A stretch of DNA of 64,000 nucleotides from Gammaproteobacteria bacterium (GTDB lineage: Bacteria; Pseudomonadota; Gammaproteobacteria; SZUA-152). Below, one piece after another: positions 45,283-53,173 of the stretch. The DNA lies in NCBI GenBank assembly GCA_021647505.1, contig JAKIUN010000004.1, positions 1 through 64,000 of the forward strand, given 5' to 3'. The translations under genes were made by a program, and so were the position numbers. Within the stretch, counting starts at the first letter, position 1. Every line of letters starts with the position of its first letter. The notes under the pieces are model-generated. The model was given only the letters and a program-made list of their open reading frames with translations, was not told the DNA's origin and did no database searches.

Positions 45283-46596
45283 TCAGCGGGCGAGCTGATC
45301 CATCAATTCCGGCAGCCAGAGGGCGATCTGCGGGAACAGTATCACCAGGCTCAGTGCCACCAGTTGAATAGCGACAAAGGGCAGGACACCACGGTAAATC
45401 TGCTGCATGCGTATTTCGGGGGGGGCGGCGGCTTTGAGATAGAACAGCGAAAAGCCAAAGGGCGGAGTCAGGAAGGAGGTTTGCAGGTTCAGTGCGATGA
45501 GCACCGCAAACCACAGCGGATCCACGCCCAGGTACATGGCGATGGGGGCGAGGATAGGCACCACGATGAAGCTGATCTCGATGAAGTCGAGGAAGAAACC
45601 GAGCACGAAGATGATCAGCATGCTGACGAGCAGGAAGCCCCACTGACCACCGGGCAAAGAGGTCATTAACTCCAGTACCAGGTCGTCTCCGCCAAGGCCG
45701 CGAAAGACCAGGCCGAAGGCCGTGGCGCCCATCAGAATGAGGAACACCATACTGGTCATGCGCGTGGTACTACGCATGGCCTCGCGCAGATTGTTCAAGT
45801 TCAGGCGGCGGTGTATGGCGGCCAGCAGCATGGCGCCCAGAGCACCCACGGCGGCGGATTCTGTGGGTGAGGCAACGCCGAAGAAGATGGAGCCGAGCAC
45901 GGCAAAAATGAGTAGCAGCGGCGGGATCAGGCTCTTGATGACCTGGGGCAGCAGGGGGCCAGCGCCAGCCTTGGGTGTTATCGCTGGGGCCGAGTCCGGC
46001 CGCCAGCGCGCCACCAGCAAAATATAGATAATGAACAGCACGATGAGCAGCCCTCCCGGGATGACAGCCGCCGCAAACAGCTGCCCGACCGGCACGCCGA
46101 TGATATCGCCGAGCAGGATCAAAACGATGCTGGGTGGCACGATCTGCCCCAGGGTACCGGAGGCGGCAATGGTACCGGTGGCCAGCTCAGGCTTGTAGCC
46201 GTGACGTAGCATTACCGGCAGGGCAATCACTGCCATGGTCACCACCGTCGCCCCGACCACGCCGGTGGTGGCGGCCAGCAAGGCGCCGACCAGAACGATA
46301 GATATGCCCATGCCGCCGCGTAGCTGCCCGAACAGGCGACTCATGGTCTCCAGCAGTTCTTCCGCCAGGCCGGATTTCTCCAGTATCACCCCCATGAAGA
46401 CGAACAACGGCACCGCCAGCAGGGTGAAGTTGGTCATGATGCCCCAGATACGCAAGGGCAGCAGGGCGAAAAAATCGAGGCCCAGGAGCACGCCGCCGAA
46501 CAGCAGTGACACCGCGCCCAGGGTGAAAGCTACCGGGTAGCCCAGCAGGAGCAGGGCCACGGTGGCGGCTAGCATGATTAGCGCCCAGATTTCCAT
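45283..46596 (-). CDS. dctM: TRAP transporter large permease DctM
   Basis: A 437-aa inner-membrane protein with about twelve helices and the family's GATVVTMAVIALPVM and GTIAASGTLGQIVPPS loops. TRAP transporters take up organic acids with a sodium gradient, using a periplasmic binding protein. It overlaps dctQ by one base. The binding protein DctP is not present on either side, so the substrate cannot be guessed. Confidence 0.93.
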   Translation of the reverse strand: MEIWALIMLAATVALLLLGYPVAFTLGAVSLLFGGVLLGLDFFALLPLRIWGIMTNFTLLAVPLFVFMGVILEKSGLAEELLETMSRLFGQLRGGMGISIVLVGALLAATTGVVGATVVTMAVIALPVMLRHGYKPELATGTIAASGTLGQIVPPSIVLILLGDIIGVPVGQLFAAAVIPGGLLIVLFIIYILLVARWRPDSAPAITPKAGAGPLLPQVIKSLIPPLLLIFAVLGSIFFGVASPTESAAVGALGAMLLAAIHRRLNLNNLREAMRSTTRMTSMVFLILMGATAFGLVFRGLGGDDLVLELMTSLPGGQWGFLLVSMLIIFVLGFFLDFIEISFIVVPILAPIAMYLGVDPLWFAVLIALNLQTSFLTPPFGFSLFYLKAAAPPEIRMQQIYRGVLPFVAIQLVALSLVILFPQIALWLPELMDQLAR

Positions 46597-47117
46597 CAGC
46601 GCTGTTTCTCCAGAAGAATGCAGAGGCTGCGCAGCATATTGGCCACGCCCTGTAGCAATAGCAGGCTGAAGCCCAGCGGGATCGCTGCCTTGAGCAGAAA
46701 GCGGTACGGTAGGCCGCCAGGGTCGGGTGAGCCCTCGCCCATGCCATAGCTGTTGGCGACGAAGGGTAACGAGCTAATAATAATCATCAGGCAGAAGGGC
46801 AATAACAGAAACAGGCCGCCGAACAGATCGATCATGGCGCGGTGGCGATCAGTCATCCACTGGCTGTTATAGAAAATATCCACCCGTACATGGCCGTTGT
46901 GTTTGAGGGTGTAGGCGGCACCGAGCAGGAACAGCAGTGCGAACAGATGCCATTCCAGTTCTTGCAAGGCCACTGAGCCACTTTGCAACAGGTAGCGCAT
47001 GGCGACGTCGTAGGTGATGACCAACACCATTGCCAACACCAGCCAGGCCACGGCGCGGCCACTCCACTCGCTGATGAACTCGATGGCCGCGATGAGGCGT
47101 TTAAGGGTCGCTTGCAA
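46596..47117 (-). CDS. dctQ: TRAP transporter small permease DctQ
   Basis: A 173-aa protein with four helices, matching the DctQ/YiaM family: RAVAWLVLAMVLVITYDVAMRYL near residues 20-42, and LLFLLGAAYTLKHNGHVRVDIFY (short parts). It is translated with DctM (shared base). No DctP gene precedes it; the divergent upstream gene is a TraF_2-type protein. Confidence 0.92.
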   Translation of the reverse strand: MQATLKRLIAAIEFISEWSGRAVAWLVLAMVLVITYDVAMRYLLQSGSVALQELEWHLFALLFLLGAAYTLKHNGHVRVDIFYNSQWMTDRHRAMIDLFGGLFLLLPFCLMIIISSLPFVANSYGMGEGSPDPGGLPYRFLLKAAIPLGFSLLLLQGVANMLRSLCILLEKQR

Positions 47118-47368
47118 GGGGGTATCCCGGGTCGAAAAACGCCGGCATTCTACCGCAAATCCGTGTTGCCTGCTGCAATTCGTTGGGTACGGCAGGCGGA
47201 GGTGGCTTAGGACATCCCGGTGGTTTGTATGAATGTCATCATAAAGGTAATCGGTAAATGGGCAATTGATGGATATAAAGGCTAAAGTTAAGCGTTATAT
47301 AAGTCGATCGACATCGGTGATCACAAGAATCGCCCTGAATAACCCTCAATAAATGGAGATTTACATAA

Positions 47369-48787
47369 ATGGAGATTTGTACGCGACGTTTGCTCTGCTC
47401 CCTGATATTGATTGTTGCGGTGTCGGTTGCCTATGCCGCACCGGTCTATCATCCCCCGGGCTCCAATCTGAGTGCCGGTGATGTCAGCAATGGCCAGTCC
47501 ATCATTTCGGATATCACCAATCCTGCCGCCAGCGCCGTACAGCTGAAGAATGATGGCGCGCATGTGCAGTTCGGACTTATCAGTAATATCGGGATCGGCT
47601 TCGAATACGGCCAGGTGGACAACGTCTTCGACATCATCGATGAGAAGGCCGAGGCCTACTCCGATGGCCTGAGGGTGACTGTGCCGGCATTTACCGGGAA
47701 TCCGACTAACCCTGGCGATGTGAGTCAGTATATTGCTGACATCCAACAGGCCATTGATATACCGGTGGCTGACATCAATAACGTACTTGCTACGGTGGCC
47801 GCCGACGGCTATGGCAAGGTCTTCGGTTCCATGAACCTGCCCTTGACGCCGGTCGTGGTGGGCAACGATTTTCTTGCTGGAGTACTGGTGTTTGATGCCA
47901 GCGTTTCGGTCGCGACAAAGGCCGTTGGGTTATATGACAGCATCGACATCGACTTTGCCGATGTGCAGGCCCAGTTGCTGAGTGGAAACACGGTGCTGGA
48001 TCTGGGCGAAGTGGATCTCGATCTTAGCAATCCCAGTGACCCGCTTATGAAGGTAACCAATGACACCACCTTGCTGACCCGTGCCGCAGGTGTGAGTGAA
48101 TTTGCTCTCGGCTATAGCCGGCAATTGTTCAGGCATGAGGCCGGTGATCTGTTCGGTGGATTGCGTGCCAAGTACTACCGGGTGGGTATGGCCCAGGCGG
48201 CAACCCGGCTTGGCAACCTGACAGATGCCGAACAGCTGTTCCAGGATGCCCGCGATGCTCCCCTCAATTACGACAGCAACTTTGGGCTCGACCTGGGAGT
48301 CTTATGGGTGAGTGAGAACTACCGCCTTGGCGCGACGCTGATGAATCTCAATGCACCCACCTTTCGCTTTTCCGGCCTGAATGTCAGCGGGTATTCAGAT
48401 GGCCCCATTGCCCACCTGCTGGCCCAGGATTACGTCTACAAAATGGAGACTCAGCTCAAACTGGAAGCCGCGTTATTTTCCAGCAACCGCCAGTGGGCGA
48501 TCAATGCAGGCCTGGATGCCAATGCGGTTCCCGACCCGTTTAGTGACGACTATCAGTGGGCGACCTTGAGTGCGGCCTATTTGACCGACAGCTGGTGGAT
48601 TCCGGGCGCCCGCATCGGTTATCGCGCCAACTTGGCCGGAGAAAATATGAACTATGCCACCCTGGGAGCCACCCTGTTCAAAGTCTTCAATATTGACCTG
48701 GCCCGGGCACTGAATACGGTCACCATCGATGGTTCCAGGGTGCCGCGTGGCGCGATGCTCAATATGGGGCTTGAGTTGTCTTTCTGA
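47369..48787 (+). CDS. TraF_2-family outer-membrane-like protein
   Basis: A 472-aa exported protein with a signal peptide (about 1-25, ending AYAAP) and a beta-rich body of the family named conjugal transfer TraF (PF13729 type), such as ITNPAASAVQLKNDGAHVQFGLISNIG and EFALGYSRQLFRHEAGDLFGGLRAKYYRVGM (short parts). The name is historical: it resembles FadL/OmpP1-type barrels, and no conjugation genes are nearby. A direct repeat aaatggagattt before the start gives two possible ribosome-binding contexts. It converges on a second member of the same family. Confidence 0.85.
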   Translation: MEICTRRLLCSLILIVAVSVAYAAPVYHPPGSNLSAGDVSNGQSIISDITNPAASAVQLKNDGAHVQFGLISNIGIGFEYGQVDNVFDIIDEKAEAYSDGLRVTVPAFTGNPTNPGDVSQYIADIQQAIDIPVADINNVLATVAADGYGKVFGSMNLPLTPVVVGNDFLAGVLVFDASVSVATKAVGLYDSIDIDFADVQAQLLSGNTVLDLGEVDLDLSNPSDPLMKVTNDTTLLTRAAGVSEFALGYSRQLFRHEAGDLFGGLRAKYYRVGMAQAATRLGNLTDAEQLFQDARDAPLNYDSNFGLDLGVLWVSENYRLGATLMNLNAPTFRFSGLNVSGYSDGPIAHLLAQDYVYKMETQLKLEAALFSSNRQWAINAGLDANAVPDPFSDDYQWATLSAAYLTDSWWIPGARIGYRANLAGENMNYATLGATLFKVFNIDLARALNTVTIDGSRVPRGAMLNMGLELSF

Positions 48788-48856
48788 TCACTCAATCTTT
48801 CCGGGTTGGATTTCCCATTCCGGTTTTTAGTGGTACTTCGGGATTTCTGGCATCTT

Positions 48857-49996
48857 TTAGAACTGGATGCCGAGTTGCGCGTGGGCGCCATCCTGTTCTT
48901 TACTGTGTGAAGCCGCTATATCGAGCGCCAGAAAACCAAAGGCGATGCCCAAGCCGAGTGATGCAGTACCAAGCTGGGTGCCGGTCAGGTTCTGCTGATA
49001 GCCGCTACGCAAGGCGAGCCAGCGCCAGGGCTTGAATTCCACGCCCAGTGCGGCCATTTGAGTGGCGGAATCGAAGCCGGAACCCTGGTTTCGCATCAGA
49101 TCGAGATCAAATTCGAACACCGTACGCCGGCTTTGATAGGCAAAGCCGGCGCGCAGCTGCGGGGCAATATCGAAGTAGTCTCCTGTGTTGCCGTACTCGA
49201 AGCTGCCGGAAAACAGGTTCTTGGCCATCAGGCCCAGCTTCCAGACGCCGAATTCTTTCAGCACGCCGATATCCAAATTGAAGGCCGCATTGCCGCTGTA
49301 CTGATTGCGCTCAATGCCGGTCTTGGCAACGCGGACATCCTCGCTGTAGCCATAACCCTCGATAAAGAGAAATTTGACGTTAAAGCCCACGGCCAGCTGG
49401 CGGCGCCAGCCGGTGCCGCTGATAGACTTGGCGGCAGTGATGCCGTTTTCCAATACCTGGGCGCCACGGTGCTCGATACGGGAGGTGTATTGGGGATTGG
49501 CGGGATCACTCAGGTTATCGCCCACAACGCTGGCGCGGGCATTGGCCCAGTCATAGATGTGTATATAGGCGGCGGCACTGAGGAGGCGACTAGGGATGGC
49601 GAGCAGGATGGCGCTGTTGCCGCTTTCCCGGTAGATGCCGTCGCCCATGGCATTGAGGCTGGCCAGTGCAGCATCCCGGTTGGCGATGGTGGGGCCGGCG
49701 TCCAGGGTGTTAGCGGCCCGTTTGAAAGTGGCCAGCTTGTCTTTCAGGTCATCGGGATCGCCGCGTTGGCGGCCCATGCCGGGCACCATCAGAAACCACT
49801 CGCGTTGTTCCTCGGTGGTGGTCAACAGTGCCGGGTTGTTGAAGGTGGCATAGCGGGCGCCGGTAGCGACGCCGACTCCGCCCATTCCGGCGGCACGCAC
49901 GTCAAAAACGCCAAAAGGTTGCGCCTGAACGAAGCCGGAGTAAGTCATCAGTAGGCCGAGACAGGTCAGGGCTGCGCGGATATGCTGGGGGTGCAT
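48857..49996 (-). CDS. TraF_2-family outer-membrane-like protein, second copy
   Basis: A 379-aa protein with a signal peptide (MTYSGFVQAQP) and the family's FGVFDVRAAGMGGVGVATG and NNPALLTT opening (NPAL motif of FadL/TraF_2 barrels), and the closing aromatic LGIQF typical of outer-membrane strands. The ATG at 49996 overlaps the serB stop by one base, so a longer frame from 50194 is rejected. It is convergent with the related gene at 47369; the two are diverged rather than duplicate copies. Confidence 0.85.
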   Translation of the reverse strand: MHPQHIRAALTCLGLLMTYSGFVQAQPFGVFDVRAAGMGGVGVATGARYATFNNPALLTTTEEQREWFLMVPGMGRQRGDPDDLKDKLATFKRAANTLDAGPTIANRDAALASLNAMGDGIYRESGNSAILLAIPSRLLSAAAYIHIYDWANARASVVGDNLSDPANPQYTSRIEHRGAQVLENGITAAKSISGTGWRRQLAVGFNVKFLFIEGYGYSEDVRVAKTGIERNQYSGNAAFNLDIGVLKEFGVWKLGLMAKNLFSGSFEYGNTGDYFDIAPQLRAGFAYQSRRTVFEFDLDLMRNQGSGFDSATQMAALGVEFKPWRWLALRSGYQQNLTGTQLGTASLGLGIAFGFLALDIAASHSKEQDGAHAQLGIQF

Positions 49997-50844
49997 CAGC
50001 TGTTTTCTCCCGTCCAGAGCATGTCCAGCACGGCATCCAGGCCTCGGTGATGGAGGGTAGCGTCTGCCTGTGCGCGTACGGCGGGTTTGGCGTGATAAGC
50101 CACGCCGAGGCCGGCTACGGCGAGCATTTTCAGATCGTTGGCGCCGTCGCCCATGGCCACGACTTGTGAGGGGTGGATCTCCAGCTCGTGGCACAGGGCG
50201 GAGAGATAAGAGGCCTTGGTTTCGGCGCCGACGATGGCGCCCTCCACCGAACCCAGCAGCTGACTATTTTTCTCTGCCAGCACATTGGCGAGGGTGAAAT
50301 CCAGTCCCAGGCGTGTTTTCAGGCGGTCAGTAAAGAAAGTGAAGCCGCCTGAGACCAGGGCCAGCTTGATACCACGAGTCTTGAGGCCGTCAATAAGAAT
50401 TTCCGCGCCCGGGTTGAGGTGCAGACGTTCATCGTAAACCTGCTGCAGGGCCGATGTATCCAGTCCTTTTAGCAGGGCGACACGCTGGCGTAGCGAGGCT
50501 TCGAAGTCTATTTCACCGCGCATGGCAGCCTCGGTGATGGCTGCCACCTGGGGTTTGACACCGACGAAGTCAGCAATTTCGTCCACGCACTCGATGCTGA
50601 TGAGGGTAGAATCCATGTCCGTGATCAGTAGGCCGACACGGGCAGGATCGAAGTCGGTGGGCAGGATGTTGATATCCAGGTGCAGTTTTGCACGCAGGGC
50701 TTCCAGTGCCGTATGATCCGGTGTGTCGGTGTGCTGGATACGGAAATGACTACCGCAGTCCTGTAGCTCACCCGCCAAGTGTTTACTTAGAGTGGTGCGC
50801 TGATCGGTTGTCAGTTCGGCATTGTGGATGAGAGTTGTGGGCAT
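49996..50844 (-). CDS. serB: Phosphoserine phosphatase SerB
   Basis: HAD-superfamily enzyme that makes L-serine from phosphoserine. The nucleophile motif is DMDSTLISIECVDE (first Asp nucleophile), followed by SGGFTFF and GDGANDLKMLAVAGLGVAYHAKP. 282 aa with an N-terminal ACT-like regulatory region. Its stop overlaps the start of the downstream TraF_2-type gene, so the two are probably co-transcribed by position rather than by pathway. Confidence 0.95.
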   Translation of the reverse strand: MPTTLIHNAELTTDQRTTLSKHLAGELQDCGSHFRIQHTDTPDHTALEALRAKLHLDINILPTDFDPARVGLLITDMDSTLISIECVDEIADFVGVKPQVAAITEAAMRGEIDFEASLRQRVALLKGLDTSALQQVYDERLHLNPGAEILIDGLKTRGIKLALVSGGFTFFTDRLKTRLGLDFTLANVLAEKNSQLLGSVEGAIVGAETKASYLSALCHELEIHPSQVVAMGDGANDLKMLAVAGLGVAYHAKPAVRAQADATLHHRGLDAVLDMLWTGENS

Positions 50845-50940
50845 AAGCCTTCCCGCGAATCGAATCGCTATTTTTCTTACATTCTAACCCGAATACCTTG
50901 CATCAATGCATCAAGGAACATGAGGTATAGTAGTTCAAAC

Positions 50941-51373
50941 TAGTGTGGTGTCCAAGAATCAAAATAAGGAGGAGCTATATCTTTATTTTTTTCTTTAGTC
51001 AGGGCTCGAAAAACAATAATTTTCCGAATTTTGGAAGTCGAAGCGCCCGTCTGGCGAGGCGCGAAAACGCAGAAATATGGGTTATATTTCAAGTTTTCGC
51101 AATGTGGGCAGGCGGGATAAATCGGCCTTCAAAAACGGAAAATTATTGTTGTGCGAGCCCTAGCCCCCTGAGAGCTTCAACGATAAGGCAGCCGCTCTGC
51201 ATTTCTTTTGCCTTATCGCTTTCCCCTACTCCAAGTCTATTGCAACTAAAAACTACACCGTATTTCTCAAGCTCGGGAACTGTTTGATTCCACGAGTCGA
51301 GCTTCATACCATACCCTGACAACAAAATTACTGATGGATTTCCACCACTTGATATTGACAGCCCATTAAGCAT
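50941..51373 (-). pseudogene. Alpha/beta hydrolase gene interrupted by a MITE
   Basis: Residues from 51373 read SVILLSGYGMKLDSW, ELEKYGVVFSCNRLGVGESD and LIVEALRG, the opening of an alpha/beta hydrolase. The frame then enters the 161-bp MITE. On the other side the same frame resumes as LTKEKNKDIAPPYF, the segment that normally precedes the GHS nucleophile elbow. Removing the MITE exactly restores the reading frame (GGG CTG ACT). The gene then ends in unrelated sequence (DSWTPH stop), so the catalytic half is also lost. Confidence 0.78.
51001..51161. mobile_element. 161-bp MITE
   Basis: The ends match over 26 bases with two mismatches; both start AGGGCTCG and share ACAATAATTTTCCG. Inside, GCGAAAAC (51061-51068) pairs with GTTTTCGC (51093-51100), with a further GAAATAT/ATATTTC stem, so the whole element can fold. 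It carries no gene. It sits inside the hydrolase pseudogene. Confidence 0.85.
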
Positions 51374-51678
51374 GTTTGGTTTATTATTTTCATTCAGACC
51401 TTATTCCCAGAAAATCACTGTGTCAAGCCAAAATCCCAGGAAAATATACTGGCGAAAATGCGTGATTTGGTGCGGCTTCTCCACTTTATGTTCACACCTA
51501 ATGGGTTTATTGTGACTGGGTTTCACACTTTATTCGTTTTCAGCAATTAGTTTCAAATCTGACACTTTTCTGGTGTATGGTATCAATGGGAATGCCCTTT
51601 CAACGCTCCCGTTTTCACCCGGTCGCCGTCCCTTGCCCGACGGACAATGTCGCTTCAGTTGTGGAGATCAGATCAAAC

Positions 51679-52062
51679 ATGAATACCCTATGGCACGGCC
51701 TTCTCATCACCTCTTTCATCCTCGCCTGTATGCTTGGCGGCCTCACAATGGCGGCTCCGACGGAGGACAATTATCAACCGATGGGGCCTCGTGACGTAAG
51801 ATGCGGAATCACTAATTTCAGTTATGACGGGGTAATGGACGGCCTACGGATGGTAAAGCCGACAAGCGGAAAAGTTGGGCTTTTCCTCTGTGAAAACCAA
51901 AAAATTGAACTGGCAAGCCCGAACTTTGAAGACGGCTTCATCCTCACCCGGAATTACGGCAAAATTAAGGTGCGCTTTGGTATGTCATTGTCGGGCACCC
52001 TGTTTACTCTATGGATGACCCCCGAGCAGAAAGAGATGCTGATAAAGCTGCGCCAACAGTGA
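51679..52062 (+). CDS. Small exported protein of unknown family
   Basis: A 127-aa protein with a signal peptide or N-terminal helix (LLITSFILACMLGGLTMAAP). The mature part is about 100 residues with two cysteines (RCGITNF and LFLCENQ) that could form a disulfide. The ATG at 51679 is chosen over that at 51577 because the upstream residues are not signal-like. I do not recognise the family. It ends 8 bp before the MITE-like element at 52070, which may have shifted its termination. It precedes the cytochrome genes but is not clearly in their operon. Confidence 0.6.
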   Translation: MNTLWHGLLITSFILACMLGGLTMAAPTEDNYQPMGPRDVRCGITNFSYDGVMDGLRMVKPTSGKVGLFLCENQKIELASPNFEDGFILTRNYGKIKVRFGMSLSGTLFTLWMTPEQKEMLIKLRQQ

Positions 52063-52069
52063 GATGCTT

Positions 52070-52218
52070 GCAAAACCCCTGAGGGAGTTTCCGGCAAGGC
52101 AAAAATAGCCAAGTCAACAACCACCCGCCAATGCCGACGGGTTGGCTTTACAGGCTGGAAGTCTGCATACGAGTCGATTTTTAACACGGGTCAGGAGAAA
52201 CTATCTCAGGGGTTTTAC
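52070..52218. mobile_element. 149-bp MITE-like element
   Basis: Left end GCAAAACCCCTGAG (52070) and right end CTCAGGGGTTTTAC (to 52218) are inverted repeats extending about 23 bases with a few mismatches. An internal hairpin (ccacccg...cgggttgg) is present. There is no coding capacity. It separates the exported orphan from the cytochromes. Confidence 0.7.
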
Positions 52219-52390
52219 ACATAGCTCCAGAAATCCGGGATCCCAATACCACAACAGAACAGGCGGCAGGTACGCATATACCTGCAAAGACCGAGTAAGC
52301 CGTTCAGCAAATATACATTCATGGCCCCATACCCTCCTATGTAAATCCCGATAACAGCAGGGACATGCACGGCACCAGAGGTAACAGATC

Positions 52391-53161
52391 ATGAGCTGGC
52401 GATTTTTCATTCCATTCACGGAACTCCCCCTAGTACAGCGCGTGGTCTACACCAGCACCCTGCTGATCCTCGGCCTTGGCTACGCCTTTGCCAGCCTGTA
52501 CGTGTTTGAGTCCCATGCGGGACGGGACGGCGACCCCATGCTGACGGTGGAAGACCTGATCATCGCCTACAGCGGCAGCAAGACCAGCACTCGTCTGGAG
52601 TCCTCTCTGATGGGCCCCATGTCGAACATGCTGCCGCCGGAAGAAAACCTACAAATCATCGACTGGGTACGCCGCGGTGCGAGTGAAGAGGAATACAAAA
52701 ACACCACCGCCGCCATTTTCAAACAACGCTGCGTAGCCTGCCACAACAACCGCAACCCCCACCTCGCCAGCCTGGAAGGCTACGAGAACATCAAGCTGAC
52801 GGCTGAACAGGACACCGGCGTAGATATCTATACCCTGGTGCGCGTCTCACATATCCACCTGTTCGGGCTGACCTTCATCTTCTTCATTGTCAGCACTATC
52901 TTCAGCCACGCCTACCTACGCCACGAGTGGCTCAAGATCGCCATCGTCACCACCCCCTTCGTCGCCATTGTCCTGGACATCTCCTCCTGGTATATCACCA
53001 AGATATACGAACCCTACGCATGGATGCTGATCATCAGCGGCGCCTTCATGGGCGCGAGCTTTGCCGTGCAGTTTGTCATCTCTCTGTATCAAATGTGGTT
53101 CTTCACACTGCCTGAAGATGCCGAGACCGTCAGCGACATCGTTCGTCACCAGTACGACTAA
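52391..53161 (+). CDS. Membrane-bound monoheme c-type cytochrome
   Basis: A 256-aa protein with a helix at about 19-38, an outside domain with a single CxxCH heme motif (CVACH, Cys114-His118), then three helices (about 157-175, 181-199 and 209-235). Several histidines flank the helices (RVSHIHLFGL, FSHAYLRHEW), so a b-type heme or quinol site is possible but unproven. I do not recognise the family by name. The hexaheme lipoprotein begins 12 bp downstream, so the two form an operon. Confidence 0.82.
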   Translation: MSWRFFIPFTELPLVQRVVYTSTLLILGLGYAFASLYVFESHAGRDGDPMLTVEDLIIAYSGSKTSTRLESSLMGPMSNMLPPEENLQIIDWVRRGASEEEYKNTTAAIFKQRCVACHNNRNPHLASLEGYENIKLTAEQDTGVDIYTLVRVSHIHLFGLTFIFFIVSTIFSHAYLRHEWLKIAIVTTPFVAIVLDISSWYITKIYEPYAWMLIISGAFMGASFAVQFVISLYQMWFFTLPEDAETVSDIVRHQYD

Positions 53162-53173
53162 AATACACACATC

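Noticed and set aside
47369..49996. Evidence of conjugation from TraF names
   Set aside because: PF13729-type TraF_2 proteins are barrel-like and unrelated to mating-pair TraF; no relaxase or pilus genes are present.
51460..51550. Short RelE/HigB-like segment (MRDLVRLLHFMF...)
   Set aside because: The resemblance to toxin genes is only suggestive over about 25 residues, with no intact frame, so it is not called.
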